From positions 1,178,001 through 1,242,000 of the forward strand of contig NZ_CP159808.1 in assembly GCF_047717795.1 (NCBI RefSeq): a DNA stretch of 64,000 nucleotides, written 5' to 3'. This DNA is from Marisalimonas sp016777705. GTDB lineage: Bacteria; Pseudomonadota; Alphaproteobacteria; Puniceispirillales; Marisalimonadaceae. The translations under genes and the position numbers were made by a program. Position 1 is the first letter of the stretch; every line of letters starts with the position of its first letter. Of the stretch, positions 35,434 to 44,888 are shown piece by piece. The notes below the pieces were generated by a model. That model saw nothing but the letters and a program-made list of their open reading frames with translations. It had not been told where the DNA came from and did no database searches.

Positions 35434-36153
35434 ATGTTTTTTTTTCCTTTTGCAGACGAAAACCCAACAAAACAAAAGCCACTAATAAGCTGGACTATAA
35501 TTTTATTATGTTCTTTAGCTTTTCTTAATTACACTTTTGAAGACGGTTTCATACAAGATAAAGTATTTTTGACGTTTGGAATGGTTCCAGCATTAATATT
35601 TGGTTATTCTGAATTATCTGATTCACTAAAAGTAATTCCTCCTGTCTTATCAATTATAACTTCTATGTTTCTTCATGGTGGATGGATGCACCTTATTGGC
35701 AACATGACCTACTTATATATTTTTGGAGACAATGTTGAAGAAACATTGGGTAGAAAAAAATTTGTTTTCTTTTATTTTTTTACTGGTACTTGTGCAGCTT
35801 TTGCTCAAGCATTTTTAGACCCTATGTCTACCGTACCTATGGTTGGTGCATCCGGAGCTATAGCTGGTGTTTTAGGCGCATACCTTGTTTTATTCCCAAG
35901 TGCTAAAATTAAAGTCTTCTTTTGGTTTATTATATTTTTTAAAATATTTAAAATAAGAGCGTTTATTGTTCTGGGAGGATGGATAATATTCCAATTTATT
36001 AGCTTCAGCGGAAATGAGCTAGGATCAGGTGGAGTAGCATATGCAGCACATATAGCTGGTTTTATATCAGGAGTAATTTTAATAAGTTTGCTAAAAAAGA
36101 AAAAATTAAATCTAAAAAAAAATACTAAAAGTTCTATCCCCTCTTCTAAATAA
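35434..36153 (+). CDS. Rhomboid family intramembrane serine protease
   Basis: This 239-residue protein has about six to seven membrane helices with the rhomboid marks: HGGWMHLIGNMTYLYIFGD on the second helix (H-x-x-x-H/N), the nucleophile Ser140 in VGASGAIAGVLG, and the base His206 in YAAHIAGF. It cleaves membrane proteins within the bilayer. Substrate unknown. A short lysine-rich tail (KKKKLNLKK) lies in the cytosol. Co-directional with panC, 3 bp behind. Confidence 0.92.
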   Translation: MFFFPFADENPTKQKPLISWTIILLCSLAFLNYTFEDGFIQDKVFLTFGMVPALIFGYSELSDSLKVIPPVLSIITSMFLHGGWMHLIGNMTYLYIFGDNVEETLGRKKFVFFYFFTGTCAAFAQAFLDPMSTVPMVGASGAIAGVLGAYLVLFPSAKIKVFFWFIIFFKIFKIRAFIVLGGWIIFQFISFSGNELGSGGVAYAAHIAGFISGVILISLLKKKKLNLKKNTKSSIPSSK

Positions 36154-36157
36154 ATAT

Positions 36158-36931
36158 TCAGAGATTTCTTTCGTCAACTTGACCTTCTTCAAAAATTTTT
36201 CCTTTACCACCAAGTTTAATCACAGCAGACAATACTGCTTCAGATGCTTTGTTAAGTTGCGTTGTATTTTCAGATCTTAAAACTATTGATGTACCAAAAC
36301 TACCGGGTTTAAAATATGGATAAGAACCAATTTTAACACCTAAAAAATCATTTTCTATTTTTTCTAAATCTTTTGCAATTAAACCTTCACCAATATTACT
36401 TGATACAGTCTTTGATAAAAGTTTTTTACCTCCTGTTAATTCGTTTAAAATAGTATGAAACATTCCTTGCATTATTTTTGGTACACCTGCAAAGACAAAT
36501 AAATTTTCAATTTTATAACCAGGTGCTGCAGAAACTGGGTTATCAATTAATGTTGAATTTGTTGGAATTATTGCCATCTTCTGTCTTGCCTCATTGAACT
36601 CGATATTAGTACCTTCATAATGTACTTTTAACCTTCTCATAGCTTCACTATTTTTTTCTAATTTTTGATTGAAAGCCTTGACAACTGCTTCAGTAGTTAT
36701 ATCGTCATGGGTAGGACCAATTCCTCCACAAGAAAATACATAAGTAAAATTTTTAGAAAAAGTTTGAATTGTTTTAATAATAGTGTCCATGTCATCTGCA
36801 ATTATTCTTGCCTCAATTAATCTAATGCCTACATTATTTAATTCCGAAGCTATCCAATTAATATTAGTGTCTTTGGTCCTTCCTGATAATATTTCATCAC
36901 CAATTATTATTATGCCTGCAGTTGAAATCAT
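36158..36931 (-). CDS. CinA-N/MoaB-like (competence/damage-inducible protein A) domain protein
   Basis: The 257-residue protein is the CinA N-terminal (MoCF-like) domain without the C-terminal deamidase: GIIIIGDEILSGRTKDTN, FSCGGIGPTHDDITTEAV and NPVSAAPGYKIENL, plus VFAGVPKIMQGMF. In related proteins this domain hydrolyses ADP-ribose or handles pyridine nucleotide or molybdopterin intermediates. The stand-alone form is common in alphaproteobacteria, precise role unknown. It converges on the rhomboid gene (4-bp gap). Confidence 0.85.
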   Translation of the reverse strand: MISTAGIIIIGDEILSGRTKDTNINWIASELNNVGIRLIEARIIADDMDTIIKTIQTFSKNFTYVFSCGGIGPTHDDITTEAVVKAFNQKLEKNSEAMRRLKVHYEGTNIEFNEARQKMAIIPTNSTLIDNPVSAAPGYKIENLFVFAGVPKIMQGMFHTILNELTGGKKLLSKTVSSNIGEGLIAKDLEKIENDFLGVKIGSYPYFKPGSFGTSIVLRSENTTQLNKASEAVLSAVIKLGGKGKIFEEGQVDERNL

Positions 36932-37016
36932 ATGTAGTAATCCTTAAAAAAAATTATTATTGTACGTATAAGTAAATAATTATAATAAATAATTACGAAT
37001 ATATTAGTTGGACTTA

Positions 37017-37802
37017 ATGAATAACCATATTGAACTACACAGTAAAGATTCATTTTTAAAAATGCATGATGCAGGCAAGCTTGCAGCAGAGGTATTAGAT
37101 TATATTACTGATTATGTAAAACCTAATGTTACTACAGGCTATTTAAATGATCTCTGTCACGATTTTATTTTAAAAAACAATGCTATTCCTGCACCACTTA
37201 ATTATAAAGGCTTTCCTAAAGCCACCTGTATTTCAGTCAATCATGTTGTTTGTCATGGAATACCAGGAGATAAAATTTTAAATAACGGCGATATTTTAAA
37301 TATAGATATAACAGTCATTCTTGATGGATGGTATGGCGATACAAGTAGAATGTTTTTTGTTGGTGAACCAAGTAATAAAGCTAAATTCTTAACTAGAATT
37401 ACATATGAATGTCTTTGGTTAGGCATAAAAACTGTACGACCAGGAAGTACAACTGGTGACATTGGTCATGCAATTCAATCTCATGCTGAGAGTCATGGAT
37501 TATCAGTAGTAAGAGATTTCACAGGTCATGGATTAGGAAAAGTATTTCATTCACCTCCTACTATTCTTCACTATGGTAAACCAAACACTGGAGACGAATT
37601 GGAAGAAGGTATGATCTTTACTATTGAACCGATGATTAATTCAGGTAAATATGATGTCAAAATCCTCTCTGATGGATGGACAGCAGAAACCCGTGACAAA
37701 AGTCTATCCGCTCAGTTTGAGCATAGTATAGGAGTTACAAGTAGTGGATATGAGGTCTTTACGCATTCATCTAAAGGTTACACGCAACCTGATTACTTAT
37801 AA
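37017..37802 (+). CDS. map: Methionine aminopeptidase, type I
   Basis: The 261-residue pita-bread fold enzyme has all metal ligands: Asp in LNIDITVI and WYGDTSRMF, His in FTGHGLGKVFH, Glu in FTIEPM and QFEHSIGVT. It removes the initiator Met from new proteins. I chose ATG 37017; a TTG 9 bp upstream is possible. It is divergent from the CinA-like gene and convergent with the small lysine-rich gene. Confidence 0.95.
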   Translation: MNNHIELHSKDSFLKMHDAGKLAAEVLDYITDYVKPNVTTGYLNDLCHDFILKNNAIPAPLNYKGFPKATCISVNHVVCHGIPGDKILNNGDILNIDITVILDGWYGDTSRMFFVGEPSNKAKFLTRITYECLWLGIKTVRPGSTTGDIGHAIQSHAESHGLSVVRDFTGHGLGKVFHSPPTILHYGKPNTGDELEEGMIFTIEPMINSGKYDVKILSDGWTAETRDKSLSAQFEHSIGVTSSGYEVFTHSSKGYTQPDYL

Positions 37803-37818
37803 ATAACTCCATATAAAT

Positions 37819-37989
37819 TTATTTCGTTAACTTTTTATCTAACGTTTCTTTAAGTGATTTAGATGTTTTTTTAATAATTGGCTTAGCTTTTTTGTAAGCT
37901 TTGAAAGCAACCTCACCTGCTTTTTTTCTGGCAGTTGGATTAGTTGCTAGTATTTTGATCGCATTTTTAATAATTGATCCAATAATCAT
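37819..37989 (-). CDS. Small lysine-rich protein (56 aa)
   Basis: The gap between map and purB holds an uninterrupted minus-strand frame of 57 codons with GAGAAAT before the ATG at 37987-37989. The product begins MIIGSIIKNAIKILATNPTA, a possible amphipathic helix, and has 15 Lys and 1 Arg against 3 acidic residues. It may be a small nucleic-acid-binding or membrane-surface peptide; not recognised. The well-placed SD, lack of overlap with other genes and fit into an otherwise long gap support it. Confidence 0.6.
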   Translation of the reverse strand: MIIGSIIKNAIKILATNPTARKKAGEVAFKAYKKAKPIIKKTSKSLKETLDKKLTK

Positions 37990-38124
37990 TAAATTTCTCG
38001 TATAAAAACTAAAAAAAAGTTATATATTTAAATATCATTATTTAAATAATATATACCATAAACAATAAAACAAATTTATAAATTCTTGCAAGCACAGTTT
38101 AAAAAATTAAAATTAAGGTGAAGT

Positions 38125-39435
38125 ATGATTGAGAGATATTCAAGAAAACAAATGGTTGACATTTGGTCTCAACAAGAAAAATTTAATATTTGGTTTCAAA
38201 TTGAAGCACACGCATGCGATGCTCAAGCAAAATTGGGTGTTATACCTAAAGATTCTGCTAAAATTATTTGGGAAAAAGGTCAATTTGATATTGATAGTAT
38301 TGATGAAATAGAAAAAACTACAAAGCATGACGTCATAGCATTTTTAACTAACTTAACAGAATATATTGGAGAAGATGCTAGATTTATTCATCAAGGAATG
38401 ACATCATCTGATGTATTAGATACTACCCTTTCTATACAACTACAAAAAGCATCCGACATTTTATTAAATGATTTAGATCTTTTACTTAAAGCAATCGAGA
38501 AACGCTCAATAGAACATAAAAACACTGTTACTATAGGTAGGTCGCACGCAATTCATGCTGAGCCAATAACTTTTGGACTGAAGCTTGCTAGTTATTATGC
38601 TGAGTTTAAACGTAATAAAAAACGGTTATTAGATGCAAGAAAAGAAATAAGTACCTGTGCCATATCTGGAGCTGTAGGAACATTCGCACATATTGACCCA
38701 TATGTTGAAAATTATGTTTCCCAAAAATTAGATTTAATACCAGAAGAAATTTCAACACAGATAATACCTAGAGACAGGCATGCTATGTTTTTTTCTATAT
38801 TAGGTGTTATAGCTTCAAGTGTGGAACGTTTAGCAACAGAAATTAGACACCTGCAAAGAACAGAAGTTAGAGAGGTTGAGGAGTTTTTTTCTCAAGGTCA
38901 AAAAGGTTCCAGCGCAATGCCTCACAAGAGAAATCCTGTTTTAACAGAAAATTTAACTGGATTAGCTAGACTTGTAAGGTCTTCAGTAATCCCTGCTTTG
39001 GAAAATGTAACGTTATGGCATGAAAGAGATATTTCACATTCATCTGTAGAACGAATGATTGCGCCAGACGCAACAATAACTCTAGACTTTGCGCTACATA
39101 GATTAACAAATGTAATTGAAAATTTATTAATTTATCCAAATACAATGCAATTAAACCTTGAAAAACTTGGTGGTCTTGTACATTCACAACAAGTATTATT
39201 AGCTTTAACTCAAAAAGGTGCTAGTAGAGAAAGTGCTTATGAAATGGTACAAAGTAATGCTATGAAAGTTTGGGAAACACCTGAACATGAAAGAAAGAAC
39301 GTTTATAAAAAGTTACTTATAGATGATCAAAATGTAAGAAAGTTTCTTGATGAAGCTGAAATAGAAAAATTATTTAATTTAGAACAACATTTTGTTCACG
39401 TAGATACAATTTTTCAAAGAGTTTTTTCGAAATAG
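38125..39435 (+). CDS. purB: Adenylosuccinate lyase
   Basis: The 436-residue fumarase-superfamily enzyme has TSSDVLDT, GRSHAIHAEP (general acid His) and the signature GSSAMPHKRNP with the mobile catalytic Ser loop. It forms AICAR from SAICAR and AMP from adenylosuccinate. It heads the cluster purB-purC-purS-purQ-purL-bolA-grxD, with gaps of 10, 9, 5, 3, 8 and 12 bp. AGGTGA precedes the ATG. No purine riboswitch is visible upstream. Confidence 0.96.
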   Translation: MIERYSRKQMVDIWSQQEKFNIWFQIEAHACDAQAKLGVIPKDSAKIIWEKGQFDIDSIDEIEKTTKHDVIAFLTNLTEYIGEDARFIHQGMTSSDVLDTTLSIQLQKASDILLNDLDLLLKAIEKRSIEHKNTVTIGRSHAIHAEPITFGLKLASYYAEFKRNKKRLLDARKEISTCAISGAVGTFAHIDPYVENYVSQKLDLIPEEISTQIIPRDRHAMFFSILGVIASSVERLATEIRHLQRTEVREVEEFFSQGQKGSSAMPHKRNPVLTENLTGLARLVRSSVIPALENVTLWHERDISHSSVERMIAPDATITLDFALHRLTNVIENLLIYPNTMQLNLEKLGGLVHSQQVLLALTQKGASRESAYEMVQSNAMKVWETPEHERKNVYKKLLIDDQNVRKFLDEAEIEKLFNLEQHFVHVDTIFQRVFSK

Positions 39436-39445
39436 GAATAATACA

Positions 39446-40213
39446 ATGGCGAATAAAAAAATTCTATATGATGGAAAAGCTAAAACAATATTTGAAGGCC
39501 CTACTCCAGATACAGTAGTTCAATATTTTAAGGATGATGCTACTGCAAACAATGCTGAAAAACACTCAATCATTAATGGTAAAGGTGTTTTAAACAATGC
39601 CATATCTGACTTTCTTATGAAAAAAATTAATGAATTAGGCATACCTACTCATTATATAAAAAAGATAAATATGAGGGAACAATTAGTAAGAAAGGTTGAA
39701 ATTATACCTGTAGAATTTGTTGTTAGAAACATAGCAGCAGGATCTATTGTAAAAAGACTAGGTTTAAAAGAAGGAACTACCTTTTTAAGACCCTTAGTTG
39801 AACATTATTTAAAAAAAGATGAATTAGGTGATCCATTTATTAATGAAGACCATATAATTAATTTTGAATGGGGATCCCGAGATGAATTGGATGAAATGCA
39901 TGAATATGGACTTCGAATAAATGATTTTCTAAGAGGATTGTTTCTTGGTATCGGTTTGAAGCTTGTTGATTTTAAAATTGAGTTTGGTCGTTTCTATTCA
40001 GAAGATGGTAGTTCAATATTATTATTAGCTGACGAAATAAGTCCTGACAATTGTAGATTGTGGGATACAAATACTAATAACAAAATGGATAAAGATTTAT
40101 TTCGACAAGATATTGGCGGATTGAAAGAAGCATATCAAGAAGTTGCTAATCGTTTGGGAATACTTCCTGAAAAGAAAACTTATGCAAGTACTAAAACTGA
40201 AATAGTAAAATAG
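39446..40213 (+). CDS. purC: SAICAR synthetase
   Basis: The 255-residue PurC begins KKILYDGKAKTIFEG, contains VVRNIAAGSIVKRLG, LLADEISPDNCRLW and GLKEAYQEVANRLG, the regular ATP and CAIR-binding blocks. It joins aspartate to CAIR with ATP. It lies 10 bp behind purB in the purine operon. Confidence 0.96.
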   Translation: MANKKILYDGKAKTIFEGPTPDTVVQYFKDDATANNAEKHSIINGKGVLNNAISDFLMKKINELGIPTHYIKKINMREQLVRKVEIIPVEFVVRNIAAGSIVKRLGLKEGTTFLRPLVEHYLKKDELGDPFINEDHIINFEWGSRDELDEMHEYGLRINDFLRGLFLGIGLKLVDFKIEFGRFYSEDGSSILLLADEISPDNCRLWDTNTNNKMDKDLFRQDIGGLKEAYQEVANRLGILPEKKTYASTKTEIVK

Positions 40214-40222
40214 AGTATTAAA

Positions 40223-40471
40223 ATGAAAGTAGAAGTAAATATATCTCTTAAAGAGGGAGTTTTAGATCCTGAAGGTCAAGCAATAGATAACACTCTCAGA
40301 AATCTTGGTTACAACAATTTTGATAATATAAGAACTGGTAAACAGATTATATTAAATATTGATGAAACAGATGAGAATGAGGTTTTAAAACAGGCTGATA
40401 AAATGTGTCAAGAATTGCTAGTTAATATAGTTATTGAAAATTACCATATAAATATTATTAAGGATAAATAA
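40223..40471 (+). CDS. purS: FGAM synthase subunit PurS
   Basis: This 82-residue protein has KVEVNISLKEGVLDPEG and GYNNFDNIRTGKQI, matching PurS. It bridges small PurL and PurQ in the ammonia-channelling FGAM synthase complex used by bacteria without the long single-chain PurL. It lies between purC and purQ. Confidence 0.94.
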   Translation: MKVEVNISLKEGVLDPEGQAIDNTLRNLGYNNFDNIRTGKQIILNIDETDENEVLKQADKMCQELLVNIVIENYHINIIKDK

Positions 40472-40476
40472 AGTAC

Positions 40477-41169
40477 ATGCGTACTGCCATTGCAATATTT
40501 CCAGGTTCTAATTGTGATAGGGACATGGCTGTCGCTATAAAAAAAATAACTGGTAAATCACCTCTAAAATTATGGCATAAAGATACAGAAGCGCCTAATC
40601 TAGATTTAATCGTAATCCCTGGGGGATTTAGTTTTGGAGATTACCTTAGATGCGGAGCACTAGCTGCGAGATCTCCTATAATAAAGAATATAAAAAATCA
40701 CGTTAGTAGAGGCGGAGCTTTATTGGGTGTTTGTAATGGTTTTCAAATTCTAATAGAAGCAAATATACTTCCTGGTTCTTTAGTTAGAAATAAAAAATTG
40801 TTATTTACTTGCAGAGAAACAACTTTAGAAATTCAAGATTCCATTCAAAGTCCTTTTTTATCTTCATTTAACATAGGTGATTGCTTAAATATTCCTGTTG
40901 CTCATAATGAAGGAAATTACATTACTAATAATGAACTTCTAAAAGAACTAGAAAATAACGGTCGAATAGCGTTTAAGTATAAAAAGAGTTCAGAAATCGA
41001 AACTGATTATAATCCCAATGGTTCATTAAATGATATTGCTGGAATCTTATCTGAAAATGGGAGAGTTTTAGGCATGATGCCTCACCCAGAAAGATCTATA
41101 AGTTCTTTGCATGGCGGAACAGACGGTCTAAAATTTTTAACTAAAAGTATTGAACAGATAGTTGGTTAA
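40477..41169 (+). CDS. purQ: FGAM synthase glutaminase subunit PurQ
   Basis: The 230-residue class I glutamine amidotransferase has IFPGSNCDRDMA, IPGGFSFGDYLRCGALA, nucleophile Cys in GVCNGFQILIEA and the His/Glu of MMPHPERS. It supplies ammonia to PurL. The gene is 5 bp behind purS and 3 bp before purL. Confidence 0.96.
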   Translation: MRTAIAIFPGSNCDRDMAVAIKKITGKSPLKLWHKDTEAPNLDLIVIPGGFSFGDYLRCGALAARSPIIKNIKNHVSRGGALLGVCNGFQILIEANILPGSLVRNKKLLFTCRETTLEIQDSIQSPFLSSFNIGDCLNIPVAHNEGNYITNNELLKELENNGRIAFKYKKSSEIETDYNPNGSLNDIAGILSENGRVLGMMPHPERSISSLHGGTDGLKFLTKSIEQIVG

Positions 41170-41172
41170 ATA

Positions 41173-43476
41173 ATGCAAAAAAGAAACCTTGAACTTAGAG
41201 AAATTAATGAAAATGAATATACAGCTCAGCAAGAAAGCAACTTAGATCAAGCTTTAGGAATGGGACTTAGCAAAGATGAGTTTGAGTTAATATGTAATAA
41301 AATTAATAAAATTCCTAACCAAACTGAATTAGGAATATTTTCTGCAATGTTCTCGGAGCATTGCTCATATAAGAGTTCAAAAAAATGGTTAAAAACTCTA
41401 CCAACTAAAGCTGAACATGTTATTCAAGGACCTGGTGAAAATGCTGGAGTTATTGATATTGGCAATGATCAAGCAGCTATTTTTAAAATAGAATCACATA
41501 ATCATCCATCTTTTATAGAACCTTATCAGGGTTCAGCAACTGGTGTTGGAGGAATTTTAAGAGATGTGTTTACTATGGGAGCTAGACCAATAGCCCTTTT
41601 AAATGCTTTAAGATTTGGGTCTATTAATCACCCACTAACTAAGCACCTTGTTTCAGGTGTAGTAAAAGGGATTGGTGGATATGGTAATTGCATAGGGATA
41701 CCAACAGTAGGTGGTGAAACTAATTTTAATAAATCTTATGACGGTAATATTTTAGTCAATGCAATGGCTGTAGGCTTAGCTCAAAAAGATAAAATATTTT
41801 ATTCAGCTGCTACTGGTGCAGGCAACCCTGTAATATATGTTGGCGCAAAAACCGGAAGAGATGGTATTCACGGAGCAACAATGGCTTCAGCAGAATTTAC
41901 AGAAAGTAGTTCAGAAAAAAGACCCACTGTACAAGTTGGAGATCCCTTTACAGGTAAATTATTATTAGAGGCATGCTTGGAATTAATGCAAACAGACGTT
42001 GTTCTATCTATCCAAGACATGGGTGCTGCAGGTTTAACTAGTTCGAGTGTTGAGATGGCTTCAAAGGGTGGATTAGGCATGCATTTAAATTTAGACTTAG
42101 TTCCAATAAGAGAAGAAGGAATGACAAGTTACGAAATCATGCTATCTGAAAGCCAAGAAAGAATGTTAATGATTTTAAAGCCAGGATCTGAAGAAGCTGC
42201 CAAATTAATATTTAATAAATGGGATTTAGACTTTGCTAATATTGGTGAAGTAACAAACACAGGAAGATTAATTCTTGATAAGAACGGTTTTGAAGCATGT
42301 AATATTCCTATTAATCCTCTTGTTGAAGATGCTCCAGAATACGATAGACCTTACGAAATCCTTCAAAATAAGAAGATAATTAAATCAGATGATTTTCAAT
42401 CTAATCAAACTTTAAATGATATTTTAATTAAAATGTTTAAAAGCCCAAATATAGCAAGTAAAAAATGGATTTGGGAACAATATGACAGTTCAGTTATGGG
42501 TGATACAATATTATGTAATGGCAAAAGTGACGCCGCAATAGTTAAAATTCATGGAACACAAACTAAAAAATCACTAGGTAAAGGAATTGCAATGACAACA
42601 GATTGCACTCCAAGATATGTTAAATCTGATCCTATTATAGGTGGCATGCAGGCAGTCTGTGAAGCTGCACGAAATATAGCCGCTTCAGGGGCAAAACCGT
42701 TAGCCATTACAAATAATCTAAATTTTGGTAACCCTGAAAAGATAAATGTTATGGGTGAAATTGTAGGATCTATAAAAGGTATATCTCAAGCCGCCTCAAC
42801 TTTTAATACACCAATTGTTTCTGGAAACGTTTCTCTTTATAACGAAACTAATGGACAAGGAATTTTGCCTACTCCTGTTATAGGTATGGTTGGTATTATT
42901 GATGAAGTAGAGAGTTGCCTTGGAATAAGTGCAGGAAACAATAATACTTTAATTATTTTAGGACAAAAACAGAATTTCACTGAAGGATGGCTTGGATGTA
43001 GTCTATATCAAGAAATAATTATAGATGATTTCGATGGTGCACCTCCTCCAATTGATTTAAGAACTGAAAAACAAATAATTGAAACAATAATAACACTAAA
43101 TAATAACAAACTGTTAACTGGAGCACATGATATTTCTGATGGAGGTTTGTTAACCGCAACATGTGAAATGCTTTTTGAAAATAGACTAGGTTTAAATGTT
43201 AATCTACCAAAAACCTTGCTAAGCTCAAATTCTAAAGATCATTTACTGCACTCTTGGTGTTTTGGAGAAGATCAAAATAGGATTATAATTAGTACTAATG
43301 AATCAGACAAAGTTGTTTCATTGCTAAAAGAGAATTTAATAGATTATTATATTCTTGGAACAACAAACACTAGCTCTAACTTGAATTTAAATGAATTAGA
43401 TACTATATCAATAAAAGAAATATATAATATAAATGAATCAACCATACCTTCACTAATGGATACATATAAAAGTTAG
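41173..43476 (+). CDS. purL: FGAM synthase large subunit PurL (short type)
   Basis: The 767-residue AIRS-fold protein has FSAMFSEHCSYKSSK, KIESHNHPSFIEPYQGSATG, GGYGNCIGIPTVGGE and DISDGGLL. The length is that of the small PurL that needs PurS and PurQ, both encoded just upstream. It converts FGAR to FGAM with ATP. It is followed by bolA after 8 bp. Confidence 0.97.
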   Translation: MQKRNLELREINENEYTAQQESNLDQALGMGLSKDEFELICNKINKIPNQTELGIFSAMFSEHCSYKSSKKWLKTLPTKAEHVIQGPGENAGVIDIGNDQAAIFKIESHNHPSFIEPYQGSATGVGGILRDVFTMGARPIALLNALRFGSINHPLTKHLVSGVVKGIGGYGNCIGIPTVGGETNFNKSYDGNILVNAMAVGLAQKDKIFYSAATGAGNPVIYVGAKTGRDGIHGATMASAEFTESSSEKRPTVQVGDPFTGKLLLEACLELMQTDVVLSIQDMGAAGLTSSSVEMASKGGLGMHLNLDLVPIREEGMTSYEIMLSESQERMLMILKPGSEEAAKLIFNKWDLDFANIGEVTNTGRLILDKNGFEACNIPINPLVEDAPEYDRPYEILQNKKIIKSDDFQSNQTLNDILIKMFKSPNIASKKWIWEQYDSSVMGDTILCNGKSDAAIVKIHGTQTKKSLGKGIAMTTDCTPRYVKSDPIIGGMQAVCEAARNIAASGAKPLAITNNLNFGNPEKINVMGEIVGSIKGISQAASTFNTPIVSGNVSLYNETNGQGILPTPVIGMVGIIDEVESCLGISAGNNNTLIILGQKQNFTEGWLGCSLYQEIIIDDFDGAPPPIDLRTEKQIIETIITLNNNKLLTGAHDISDGGLLTATCEMLFENRLGLNVNLPKTLLSSNSKDHLLHSWCFGEDQNRIIISTNESDKVVSLLKENLIDYYILGTTNTSSNLNLNELDTISIKEIYNINESTIPSLMDTYKS

Positions 43477-43484
43477 GTTTACAA

Positions 43485-43721
43485 ATGGCTATGTCTGCAA
43501 ATGAAATTGAAGAGCTTATTCTTAAAACATTTCCAAATGCAAAAATTACAATCGATGATTTAAGAGGTGATGGCGATCACTATGCCGCACAAATAATTAC
43601 TGAGGAGTTTAAAGGTAAAACCCGTGTTCAACAACATCAAATGATTTATAATGCGATGGAAGGTAAAGTTGGAAAAGAATTGCATGCATTAGCTCTTAAC
43701 ACTTCAGCACCTAAAGATTAA
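43485..43721 (+). CDS. BolA/IbaG family protein
   Basis: The 78-residue BolA-like protein has the class II KH-type fold region DDLRGDGDHYAAQII and RVQQHQMIYNAM with the conserved His. BolA proteins bind the [2Fe-2S] cluster of monothiol glutaredoxins; the gene for one follows 12 bp downstream, a well-known pair. It lies in the tail of the purine operon, a standard arrangement in alphaproteobacteria. Confidence 0.92.
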   Translation: MAMSANEIEELILKTFPNAKITIDDLRGDGDHYAAQIITEEFKGKTRVQQHQMIYNAMEGKVGKELHALALNTSAPKD

Positions 43722-43733
43722 AGGAGATCTAGA

Positions 43734-44060
43734 ATGGAACAAAACACTAAAGAAAAAATTGAGAACATAATTAAAGAAAATGAAATATTGTTGTTTATGA
43801 AAGGTACTCCGGTAATGCCTCAATGTGGTTTTTCAGCCGCAGTTGTAGGCGTATTAAGTCATATGGGCGTAAAATTTAACAGCGTTAACGTTCTTGAAGA
43901 CTCTGAAATTAGAGAAGGAATTAAAGAATATTCTGATTGGCCTACTATACCACAACTTTATGTTAAAAATGAATTTGTAGGTGGTTGTGATATAATAAGA
44001 GAAATGCACGAAAATGGTGAACTTAAAGATTACTTTACGCAAGCAGGTATAACTTCTTAA
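43734..44060 (+). CDS. grxD: Monothiol glutaredoxin Grx4/GrxD
   Basis: The 108-residue CGFS-type glutaredoxin has KGTPVMPQCGFSAAV (Cys31), WPTIPQLY and GGCDIIREMHENGEL. It carries and transfers [2Fe-2S] clusters and senses iron status with BolA. AGGAG lies before the start. It is last in the operon and is followed by the convergent hairpin. Confidence 0.95.
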   Translation: MEQNTKEKIENIIKENEILLFMKGTPVMPQCGFSAAVVGVLSHMGVKFNSVNVLEDSEIREGIKEYSDWPTIPQLYVKNEFVGGCDIIREMHENGELKDYFTQAGITS

Positions 44061-44068
44061 ATAATATA

Positions 44069-44106
44069 ATTATATTAAACGCTGAAATTAAAGCGTTTAA
44101 TATAAT
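44069..44106. terminator. Convergent hairpin between grxD and rpsD
   Basis: A 13-bp perfect stem (TATATTAAACGCT at 44071-44083 with 44092-44104, extendable to 15 bp) and an 8-nt loop lie between the two convergent stops. It can work on both strands though neither side has a long U tract. Confidence 0.6.
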
Positions 44107-44115
44107 ATAGTCCTA

Positions 44116-44742
44116 TTAACGTGAATAAAATTCAATAACTAAATTTGTTTCCATTTGTACTGGATAAGGCACATCATCAGGCATAGGTATTCTTACTAAG
44201 GATCCTGAAAACTTTGAATGATCTACTTCAACATACTCAGGAACATCTCTTTCAGGTAATGTAGTAGCTTCGATAACTGCGGGTATACCTTTGGCTTTTT
44301 CCTTTAAGGAAATAACTTCTCCAACATTTATCATCCTTGAAGGAATATTACATCTGTTACCATTAACTAAAACATGACCATGATTGATTAACTGTCTACA
44401 TGCAAAAACTGTTGGTGCTAATTTCATTCTATATAATATAGCGTCTAATCTACACTCCAGAATACCTATTAAATTTGCACCGGTATCACCTTTTTGACGA
44501 ACAGCTGCGGTATAATATTTTTTGAACTGTTTTTCTCCAATATTCCCATAATAACCTTTTAATTTTTGTTTAGCCATTAACTGAACGCCATAATCAGTAG
44601 GCTTTTTTCTTCTTTGACCGTGCTGACCTGGGGCGTACTCTCTATCATTTAATGGTGACTTTGGTCTACCCCAAAGATTAACACCAAGTCTTCTATCAAT
44701 TTTATGTTTGGAACTAGTTCTTTTGTGATCTGATTTAGGCAA
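44116..44742 (-). CDS. rpsD: 30S ribosomal protein S4
   Basis: The 208-residue S4 has KIDRRLGVNLWGRPKSP, EYAPGQHGQRRKKPTDYG, the S4 RNA-binding domain (RQLINHGHVLVNGNRCNIPS) and ends VIEFYSR. It binds 16S rRNA early in 30S assembly. Here it stands apart from the alpha operon, as usual in alphaproteobacteria. The 146-bp leader toward trmJ can place GTGGATT against AATCCAC, which might form a leader hairpin, but autoregulation is unproven. Confidence 0.97.
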   Translation of the reverse strand: MPKSDHKRTSSKHKIDRRLGVNLWGRPKSPLNDREYAPGQHGQRRKKPTDYGVQLMAKQKLKGYYGNIGEKQFKKYYTAAVRQKGDTGANLIGILECRLDAILYRMKLAPTVFACRQLINHGHVLVNGNRCNIPSRMINVGEVISLKEKAKGIPAVIEATTLPERDVPEYVEVDHSKFSGSLVRIPMPDDVPYPVQMETNLVIEFYSR

Positions 44743-44888
44743 AATATTACCCCTATACTAAACTACTTATCATTTAAGTAGTGGATTATTCCAATTAGAA
44801 GCTAAAAAAGACTCCGGGATAAATAACACCATGCTACAATCCACTTTATCGGAAATGAAACTGAAAAATACTAGTTAAATTAAAAAAG

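Noticed and set aside
38086..38113. Promoter TTGCAA-16-TAAAAT before purB
   Set aside because: Its start site would fall at about 38120, within the purB Shine-Dalgarno, leaving almost no leader.
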